From Bacteroidales bacterium UBA2295 (GTDB taxonomy: Bacteria; Bacteroidota; Bacteroidia; Bacteroidales; Tenuifilaceae): a stretch of 10,536 nucleotides of DNA. The stretch covers positions 1-10,536 of the forward strand of contig DDWD01000215.1 in NCBI GenBank assembly GCA_002345825.1, given 5' to 3'. Positions 5,472 through 10,536 of the stretch are shown here, piece after piece. A program made the translations under genes and the position numbers. The notes under the pieces were generated by a model. It saw only the letters and a list, made by a program, of their open reading frames with translations. It did no database searches and had not been told where the DNA came from. How positions within the stretch are numbered: position 1 is the stretch's first letter; each line of letters opens with the position of its first letter.

Positions 5472-6731
5472 TTATTCATTAACAACTCGCATTGATTGCC
5501 TGTTCCATAGTTCCCGCACCTTATTGGCGTGTTCGTCGGGGGTAACCTTAATGTATTTTAAAAACGCTTGCTCTGTACGGTGTCCAGTTATTGCCATAAT
5601 GGTGATTGAGGGCAACCCAGCGTTGTATAGGTTGGTAGCGAAACTTCTGCGTGCGGTGTGGGTGGTTACCCGTTCCCATTTCTCGTATTTAGTTGTGCGT
5701 GTTATCCCGCCCTTGGTTATGGTCTTATGCACCACATCCGTAAACCCTGCCATTTTTGCAACCTCTTTTAAATAATCGTTAAATTTTTGGTTGGTGATAA
5801 CCTCGGGCAAATTGCCGTTGTATTTATTGATTAGATACTCAACAGTAGGGTGTAAAGGAATTAACACCACCCCGCCCGTTTTTTGCTGTTTCAACTTCAA
5901 ATTGCCGTTGGTGATATTCGAGGGCGTTACCTTGTTCCAATCGGAGAAACGTAACCCCGTCCAGCATCCAACTAAAAACAAATCTCGCACCCGTTCCAGC
6001 CGAACATCTTTGCTTAAATCCATATCGAATAGCGTTGCTAGTTCCATATCGTTAAGGTAGATGCTTTCGCTTTCCTCATTAATGGCTGTGAAACGGTGGC
6101 TCTTAAATGCCATATTGGTATTTATACCTGCATCAGTTGCAGCATTTAGAAATATCTTTAGGGTTTGTATTTTCTTACCTATGGTATTTTGTGCTAGGTT
6201 GAGGCTTTGAAGGTAGGCAATAAAGTCGTGGTAAAAATCTAGATCAATATCACTAAAACCAATGTTACGTTTATGGTGTTCGGCAAATCCCTTTAGGTAG
6301 TGAAACGTGCGCTCGTATTCTCTTCTCATTTTATAGCATACGGGTCGCCCTGTTTTGGGGTTTATTCTGGTGGGTGCTTTGTCGATAAAATCACCTATAA
6401 AACTAAATAGGGTTACTTGCTTGGATTCATATTTCTCAGGGTGATGAAATTTATCAATAGTAGCGTTTAGCCATTCTTTTGAGGGTTCTGCGCTTGTTAG
6501 GGCTTTTAGAATATGGCTGTTTAGTTCCCTTAGTGTTGCGTTAATCTCGTCTTTGTAAGTAGCATCAGCAATATTTTTGACCGTTTGCGTTTTGTTGCTC
6601 CAGTGATCTGTATTTACTTTTATTCCAGTGTGCGCAATAAGGTCAACTAATTCGCCATCCCTTAACCTACATTGTAGATTAATAACCTTATTTTTTGCCT
6701 TTGATCGTGTGAAAAATTGAATTTTTGCCAT
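5472..6731 (-). CDS. Tyrosine recombinase/integrase (419 aa)
   Basis: This is a phage-type tyrosine integrase of the common Bacteroidota form. It has an N-terminal arm-binding domain (about 1-90), a SAM-like core-binding domain (about 105-205) and a catalytic domain (about 220-400). The full catalytic set is visible: Arg261 (TGLRFSD), Lys284 (QQKTGG), His358 and Arg361 (HTARRS), His384 (TGHR) and Tyr393 (FLKYIKV), so it should be active. A frame upstream adds 21 hydrophobic residues, but that region contains the -7 box at 6754-6761, so the ATG at 6731 (MAKIQFF) is preferred. It lies beside the tRNA-like junction at 6925-6938, which fits a role in integration and excision there. The 234-aa gene follows after eight bases. 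Confidence 0.95.
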   Translation of the reverse strand: MAKIQFFTRSKAKNKVINLQCRLRDGELVDLIAHTGIKVNTDHWSNKTQTVKNIADATYKDEINATLRELNSHILKALTSAEPSKEWLNATIDKFHHPEKYESKQVTLFSFIGDFIDKAPTRINPKTGRPVCYKMRREYERTFHYLKGFAEHHKRNIGFSDIDLDFYHDFIAYLQSLNLAQNTIGKKIQTLKIFLNAATDAGINTNMAFKSHRFTAINEESESIYLNDMELATLFDMDLSKDVRLERVRDLFLVGCWTGLRFSDWNKVTPSNITNGNLKLKQQKTGGVVLIPLHPTVEYLINKYNGNLPEVITNQKFNDYLKEVAKMAGFTDVVHKTITKGGITRTTKYEKWERVTTHTARRSFATNLYNAGLPSITIMAITGHRTEQAFLKYIKVTPDEHANKVRELWNRQSMRVVNE

Positions 6732-6753
6732 AGCATCGGAGGTATTGTTTATG

Positions 6754-6761
6754 CAAATATA
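6754..6761 (-). promoter_or_regulatory. -7 promoter box of the integrase gene
   Basis: TATATTTG on the minus strand matches the Bacteroidota TAnnTTTG consensus and ends 22 bases before the chosen ATG at 6731. This makes the longer upstream start unlikely. Confidence 0.65.
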
Positions 6762-6763
6762 CA

Positions 6764-6789
6764 AAATGCACCAGAAATGCACCAGAAAT
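6764..6789. repeat. Tandem 11-bp repeat at the integrase promoter
   Basis: AAATGCACCAG occurs twice head to tail (6764-6774 and 6775-6785), and a third AAAT follows. The repeat starts two bases upstream of the -7 box, so a bound protein would cover the promoter. A related 14-bp sequence (11 of 14 identical) lies at 4649-4662 before the HTH gene. It may be a repressor operator or integrase arm-type sites. Confidence 0.6.
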
Positions 6790-6924
6790 AACAACTATAT
6801 TTTAACACAACTTATCAACGGTTAACAGTTTAATATTTATAAAAGCCCTATTAAATGTAAATTGTAGCGTTGTATTGTTGTTTTTATTGGATTGTGTGCT
6901 TTGGTGGTGTTAAGTGATATTTCG

Positions 6925-6938
6925 TCCTGCCACCCCGA
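6925..6938 (+). other. tRNA-Pro 3' end fragment, probable right attachment site
   Basis: TCCTGCCACCCCGA reads as the last part of a tRNA: CCTGC as the 3' T-stem strand (6926-6930), CACCCCG as the 3' acceptor strand (6931-6937), and A as the discriminator base. An acceptor stem ending in G72 with A73, paired to C1, is typical of tRNA-Pro. The upstream bases do not form a T-loop or the rest of a tRNA, so only the 3' end is here. A terminator follows at 6946. Inferred: attR of an element inserted at the tRNA 3' end, with the intact tRNA left of the window. Confidence 0.6.
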
Positions 6939-6945
6939 CTACTTT

Positions 6946-6972
6946 AAGGGAAGCAGTTGCTTCCCTTTTTTT
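6946..6972 (+). terminator. Plus-strand terminator after the tRNA-like fragment
   Basis: AAGGGAAGCA (6946-6955) and TGCTTCCCTT (6958-6967) form a long stem followed by a T-run to 6972. It lies just past the tRNA-Pro-like end and before the methyltransferase gene, as expected for the original terminator of the tRNA transcript. Apart from this, the tRNA fragment and the integrase promoter, I see nothing in the 293-base gap 6732-7024. Confidence 0.85.
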
Positions 6973-7024
6973 ATTCCTCAATTTTTTATAAGTTTAGCAT
7001 CTAATTTCCCTGAATTTCAATGCT

Positions 7025-7657
7025 ATGCAACCTACATGCCCTCTTTGTGGAAAAAACTCAGAGTTCTTATATAAGTATCTAAATAGGAATTATTTCCGCT
7101 GTTCACATTGCAAATCTGCCTTTGTCGATCCTTTGGCACATTTAAGTTATGAGGAGGAGGAGAGTCGCTACCTAGAACACAACAACGATGTGAACGATCC
7201 CGGTTATCGAAATTTTGTGAAACCTATTTTGGAAGTTGTGTTTGATAACTTTGGGTCGGAGCATATGGGACTTGACTTTGGCGCAGGTACAGGACCTGTA
7301 ATATCCCAAGTGTTAAGCGAAAAAGGGTATAATATTGATCAGTACGACCCATTTTTTTGTAACAAACCAGAAGTGCTATCCAAGAAGTACGATTACATCG
7401 TTTGCTGCGAGGTCATCGAGCATTTTTATAAACCCCATAGTGAGTTTGCTCAGCTTAAATCGATGTTGCAACCAGGGGGCAAGCTAATTTGTATGACTGA
7501 TATTTTTTATGATTGTGTAGATTTTGCCCAGTGGTATTACAAAAATGACCCAACCCATGTCTTCTTTTACCACCCACAGTCCATTGATTATATTGAAAAG
7601 GAATTCGGTTTTTTTCAGTCGAGTTTGAATAATAGAACAATTTGGTTTAGCCGTTAG
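7025..7657 (+). CDS. Zinc-ribbon class I SAM-dependent methyltransferase (210 aa)
   Basis: The N-terminus carries a four-Cys zinc ribbon (C5, C8, C26, C29: CPLCG and CSHC). A Rossmann methyltransferase domain follows (about 60-210): motif I is LDFGAGTG (83-90) for SAM binding, the acidic position after strand 2 is Asp108 (YDPF), and the motif II region is CCEVIEHF (127-134). A DPTHVFFY segment (175-182) is typical of the UbiG/Methyltransf_23-like group. It is cytosolic. The substrate cannot be read from the sequence; relatives act on small molecules, lipids or sugars. The ATG at 7025 places the zinc ribbon right at the start. The gene converges on truA with five bases between the stops. It is the first chromosomal gene beyond the element. 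Confidence 0.85.
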   Translation: MQPTCPLCGKNSEFLYKYLNRNYFRCSHCKSAFVDPLAHLSYEEEESRYLEHNNDVNDPGYRNFVKPILEVVFDNFGSEHMGLDFGAGTGPVISQVLSEKGYNIDQYDPFFCNKPEVLSKKYDYIVCCEVIEHFYKPHSEFAQLKSMLQPGGKLICMTDIFYDCVDFAQWYYKNDPTHVFFYHPQSIDYIEKEFGFFQSSLNNRTIWFSR

Positions 7658-7662
7658 GCAAG

Positions 7663-8460
7663 CTATAGCTCTATCCAGTTGGAGTTTTCCAGTAAATTGA
7701 AAAAAGTGGACTGGTTCTGGTTCTCGATAAATGGATATTCAACCCTTGAAAGGTACAACCCCTGTGGGTAAGCCGGTTTGTTTTTTTTATTAGGTTCCGA
7801 GGTATTAAGCAATGCTTCAAACTGGTTAAGGCTAAGCTCTCCAGTACCGATATCGATTAAACCCTGCACGAGTAGCCTTACCATTCCCTGTAAAAACCGA
7901 TTGGACGTAATTTGAAATCTAACCATATTACCTGCTCTATGGACAAATAATCTAGTCGATGAAACCTCACAATATGTGCTTCTATGGTTGATAGGGCATA
8001 GGCAAAAGTTTATAAAATCGGAATAATTAGGAATAAGCATTACTGCGTTACGCATTTGCTGAATATCAATATTCTGAGGGTAAAGCGAGCTTAACTCGCT
8101 CAAGTGTGGATCTTTGTTGGTATGTAGGAGGTAGTCGTAGGTTCGGGATATGGCATTGGTTTGAGCATGGGGGTACCCATCCATTGGAATAATCTCAAAA
8201 ATACTAATGTCGTTAGGGAGTGCTTTGTTGAGCCTAAACATCAGGTCGAAATCCCATTCATCATAAAAATCGAAGTGGAAGTAGTACTGGCTGGCATGAA
8301 CCATCGCATCGGTTCGCCCGCAACCAATACAGGTTATGGGCTGGTGTAAAATTTTGCTTATGCAATTCTCTATGGTTTCCTGAATAGTGGGTACATTGGG
8401 TTGTCGTTGCCAACCCCTGTAGTTATAGCCTTTGTATCCAATTCGAACAAAATATCTCAA
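7663..8460 (-). CDS. truA: tRNA pseudouridine synthase A family protein (265 aa)
   Basis: TruA converts uridines 38-40 of the tRNA anticodon arm to pseudouridine. The catalytic motif is GRTDAMVHA with Asp51; most TruA proteins read GRTDxGVHA, so Met53 replaces the usual Gly. Other family marks are GYKGYNYRGWQRQ near the N-terminus, SRTYDYLLH and the C-terminal FLQGMVRLLVQGLIDIG. The length is normal to slightly long. A TAGTTTTG -7 box lies 22 bases before the ATG at 8460. Because of the motif change and the Bacteroidota habit of keeping several pseudouridine synthases, this could be a TruA paralogue rather than the only copy. The catalytic Asp is present, so activity is expected. Confidence 0.88.
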   Translation of the reverse strand: MRYFVRIGYKGYNYRGWQRQPNVPTIQETIENCISKILHQPITCIGCGRTDAMVHASQYYFHFDFYDEWDFDLMFRLNKALPNDISIFEIIPMDGYPHAQTNAISRTYDYLLHTNKDPHLSELSSLYPQNIDIQQMRNAVMLIPNYSDFINFCLCPINHRSTYCEVSSTRLFVHRAGNMVRFQITSNRFLQGMVRLLVQGLIDIGTGELSLNQFEALLNTSEPNKKNKPAYPQGLYLSRVEYPFIENQNQSTFFNLLENSNWIEL

Positions 8461-8482
8461 GTGCGCTGAATTAATTTGGCCA

Positions 8483-8490
8483 CAAAACTA
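8483..8490 (-). promoter_or_regulatory. -7 promoter box of truA
   Basis: TAGTTTTG on the minus strand fits TAnnTTTG and ends 22 bases before the ATG at 8460. No clear -33 element was seen. The 110-base gap 8461-8570 must also hold the divergent promoter of the EamA gene. TATATTTC, near 8503-8510 on the plus strand, is a weak candidate. Confidence 0.5.
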
Positions 8491-8570
8491 GTAAAAACCT
8501 TTAGGTATATTTCTGGTTTCAGCAAAAATACCAGTAAACAGCTGTAAATTCGCACCCAATATTTTATGCA

Positions 8571-9446
8571 ATGGTAAAGAGATTTTTAGCATCGCCATAT
8601 CTAGCCTCCATGGCGCTTATTTTTGGAATTATTTGCATTGGTTTTTCAGCAATATTTGTGAAGCTGGCCAATGTACCGGGCTCAGTTTCCACATTTTATA
8701 GAATATTTATAGCGGGATTGGCTATTACGCCTATATGGATTTATAAGGGGCGTAAGGTTCCTTCCAAGCGCGATTTATGGTTGATATTTATTGGAGCAGC
8801 ATTTTTTGCCTTGGATTTATTTTTATGGAATACTGCAATACTGTTAACCTCGGCGGCCACTTCTACCCTTCTAGCCAATAATGCCCCGGTATGGGTTGGG
8901 CTAATATCGCTGGTTGTTTTCCGCGAACGCTTGGCAGCAAAATTTTGGTATGGGTTACTTTTGGCTCTACTTGGGCTTAATATCCTAATAGGGTTAAAAG
9001 CATGGCAAACCATGGAGTTTAACTATGGCGATATCCTTTCCATTGTGGCTGGGTTTCTTTATGCGCTGTACTTGCTTTTTACATTCGACTCTCGCAAACG
9101 CGTCGATACTATCACTTTTATGTTTTTTTCAATTCTCTTCATGGTGTTACTGCTTTTTATTGCCAACCTCGTTATAGGAAATCCATTCACAGGGTATTCC
9201 CGAGAGACCTGGTCTGCTCTTGTGGGATTAGGATTTATCTCTCACTTTGGAGGATGGGTATCGATAAACTACGCTTTGGGTCATCTTAAGGGAGCCAATG
9301 TTTCGGTTACGCTGCTTTCACAATCGGTTATTACTGCACTGCTTGCCTTGGTCATATTGGGTGAGGACCTAAGCATCAACCAGATTGTGGGCGGTTTGTT
9401 TGTGCTTAGCGGTGTTTACATTGTTAATAGGCGTAACTCTAAGTGA
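8571..9446 (+). CDS. EamA-family (DMT superfamily) transporter (291 aa)
   Basis: This is an inner-membrane protein with about ten hydrophobic spans arranged as two EamA repeats (about 13-137 and 152-288), the usual size for the family. Marks include the start of repeat one (GIICIGFSAIFVKLA, then FYRIFIAGL), NNAPVWVGLISLVVFRERL closing repeat one, and LLSQSVITALLALVILGEDL closing repeat two. The acidic residue near the ends of spans four and nine (RERL, GEDL) is typical. Known: EamA proteins export amino acids, metabolites or nucleotide sugars; the substrate here is unknown. It is transcribed divergently from truA and converges on the histidine kinase, with three bases between stops. Confidence 0.9.
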   Translation: MVKRFLASPYLASMALIFGIICIGFSAIFVKLANVPGSVSTFYRIFIAGLAITPIWIYKGRKVPSKRDLWLIFIGAAFFALDLFLWNTAILLTSAATSTLLANNAPVWVGLISLVVFRERLAAKFWYGLLLALLGLNILIGLKAWQTMEFNYGDILSIVAGFLYALYLLFTFDSRKRVDTITFMFFSILFMVLLLFIANLVIGNPFTGYSRETWSALVGLGFISHFGGWVSINYALGHLKGANVSVTLLSQSVITALLALVILGEDLSINQIVGGLFVLSGVYIVNRRNSK

Positions 9447-9449
9447 TTT

Positions 9450-10536
9450 CTAGCCCAAATATTTGCTTATCTGCTCGTTTAGCTCATTAATGTTTATGGG
9501 CTTGGTAATAAAACCATTACAACCTGCTTCCTTTGCATTTTCCGAATCGGATGTAAAGGCATGGGCCGTTTGGGCAATAATGGGCAGGTTTTTATTGAAC
9601 CGACGTATTTGCCTAGTTGCTTCAAGACCATTCATTTTTGGTAGCTTAATGTCCATCAGCACAAGGTCAATTTGGTTCATTTCTTTACACGCCTGCACTG
9701 CTTTTTCTCCATCATCAACAAAAATGGTGGTAACCCCCGAGCTAGCTAAAACCTCCTTGATAAAGTATTGGGTGTGCTCATCGTCTTCAACTACTAATAT
9801 GGTTTTACCTGCCCAGCTTTTGCTAGCCTTACCTTCTCCCGATGTAGTTACCTCAGTTGGTTTTTGGGGAACATATGGAATGGTAACACCAAACGTAGAT
9901 CCAATGCCTAGCTCCGATTCAACCCAAATGCTGCCACCCAATAGCTCAGCAAAACCCTTTGAGATGGGTAAGCCTAATCCGGTTCCTTTTCGACTGTCAA
10001 CAGAAGTACCTTCTACCTGCAGAAACCTTTCAAAGATTTGGGAGAGATTCTCGTTGGCAATTCCAATGCCAGTGTCACTAACTTTAAACTCAAGCGTTTC
10101 GTTATCCTTGAGTTTGTAGCTAATTTCAATATTCCCCTCCTTGGTGAATTTTATTGCATTAACCAGCAAGTTAGTAAGTATTTGTCCTAGCTTTACCTCA
10201 TCGCTAATTATTTTACTCTGGGTGTTGGGAAGCCTTTTGGTGATATTCAGCTGAACTTTTCGCTTGTTAATTGTCGGAGCCACTGAATTTACGATATTGT
10301 CGATCAGTGTATTAAGATCGAATTCGGTTTCTACTACCTTAACCTGTCCCGATTCAATTTTTGAGATGTCAACAATATCGTTGATTATTCCTAGCAACTG
10401 TTGACTATTTGCGTTGATTATGTCGATGAATTCAACCCTTTTCTTTTCATCTAGATTATTGCGTTCCAATAGTCGAGAAAATCCGCATATCGCGTTCATC
10501 GGGGTGCGGATTTCATGGCTCATATTGGCGAGGAAT
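9450..10536 (-). CDS. Hybrid sensor histidine kinase, C-terminal part (cut by window edge)
   Basis: The visible 361 residues hold a complete phosphorelay core, numbered from the Met of MSHEIRTP at 10523. The HisKA domain has phospho-acceptor His3. The HATPase domain has an N-box (NLLVNAIKFT, Asn118 and Asn122), a G1 box (DTGIGI, 150-155) and a G2 box (GTGLGL, 180-185). A C-terminal receiver domain (about 241-357) has acidic residues 246-248, phospho-acceptor Asp291 (LMDIKLP), Thr319 and Lys341. The reading frame continues upstream past 10536 as FLAN before the H-box, so MSHEIRTP is not the start; sensor or PAS/membrane regions must lie outside. The receiver carries no output domain, so signal passes to another partner. 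Confidence 0.93.
   Translation of the reverse strand, partial: FLANMSHEIRTPMNAICGFSRLLERNNLDEKKRVEFIDIINANSQQLLGIINDIVDISKIESGQVKVVETEFDLNTLIDNIVNSVAPTINKRKVQLNITKRLPNTQSKIISDEVKLGQILTNLLVNAIKFTKEGNIEISYKLKDNETLEFKVSDTGIGIANENLSQIFERFLQVEGTSVDSRKGTGLGLPISKGFAELLGGSIWVESELGIGSTFGVTIPYVPQKPTEVTTSGEGKASKSWAGKTILVVEDDEHTQYFIKEVLASSGVTTIFVDDGEKAVQACKEMNQIDLVLMDIKLPKMNGLEATRQIRRFNKNLPIIAQTAHAFTSDSENAKEAGCNGFITKPININELNEQISKYLG

Larger units (their letters stand above)
1..6938. mobile_element. Right-hand part of an integrative element inserted at a tRNA-Pro 3' end
   Basis: Seen: every gene from 55 to 6731 is on the minus strand. The block starts with a tyrosine recombinase next to a tRNA-like 3' end, then carries an HTH regulator, a RepA-like ATPase, an iteron-like array, a polymerase-like gene and small unknown genes. 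The genes beyond 7025 are housekeeping types in mixed orientation. Known: tyrosine-recombinase elements often use tRNA 3' ends as attB, with the integrase gene beside one junction. Inferred: the right boundary lies within or next to 6925-6938, and the left boundary and the intact tRNA lie left of the window. No conjugation or virion structural gene is visible, so the mode of transfer is unknown. A satellite, a plasmid-like integrative element and a prophage remnant all remain possible. Confidence 0.8.

Noticed and set aside
6732..6794. Longer integrase frame with 21 extra hydrophobic residues, looking like a membrane anchor.
   Set aside because: This stretch contains the -7 promoter box and the tandem repeats. 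The family normally starts at the MAKIQFF-type sequence.
9463..10119. Long plus-strand frame of 218 codons opposite the histidine kinase.
   Set aside because: It lies wholly antisense to a clear kinase and receiver domain and shows no domain of its own. It is a shadow frame, as are the other plus-strand frames over the element genes.

Overview
The window looks like a Bacteroidota chromosome. The signs are several TAnnTTTG-type -7 promoter boxes (TATATTTG before two element genes), starts without clear Shine-Dalgarno sequences, a tRNA 3' end with no encoded CCA, and protein families typical of the group. No genus can be named from the sequence alone.

Positions 1 to about 6938 are the right-hand part of an integrated mobile element. 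Its left end lies outside the window. All element genes run on the minus strand. Nearest the right junction are a tyrosine recombinase (5472-6731) and an unrecognised 234-aa protein (4759-5463), which form one unit closed by a terminator at 4708-4731. After a repeat-rich control region a second unit begins: a small helix-turn-helix protein (4307-4597), a RecA/RepA-like ATPase with a C-terminal HTH (3231-4244), a 66-codon ORF (3031-3231), a minimal family-A-polymerase-like protein (1787-3034), a 34-aa single-span membrane protein (1681-1785) and five small unknown proteins (1643 down to 55). A terminator at 1-28 closes it. Many junctions overlap by 1-4 nt, which supports one translationally coupled operon.

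The most interesting part is the replication module. Eleven perfect TGTTCA/TGAACA hexamers lie within 211 bp (3052-3262), together with a 28-bp pure A/T stretch (3230-3257). They sit between the ATPase gene and the polymerase-like gene. This looks like an iteron-type replication origin, served by a helicase-like ATPase with its own HTH and by a stripped-down polymerase. I infer an element that excises and replicates autonomously. It may resemble a phage satellite, because one small protein has a DUF5681/small-terminase-like N-terminus. No capsid, portal, relaxase or resistance gene is visible.

The right junction is probably the 3' end of a tRNA-Pro gene (6925-6938), followed by its terminator (6946-6972). 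Beyond it is ordinary chromosome: a zinc-ribbon SAM methyltransferase (7025-7657, +), a TruA-family pseudouridine synthase (7663-8460, -), an EamA transporter (8571-9446, +) and the C-terminal part of a hybrid histidine kinase (9450 to beyond the right edge, -). Both tail-to-tail gene pairs there are separated by only 3-5 bases.
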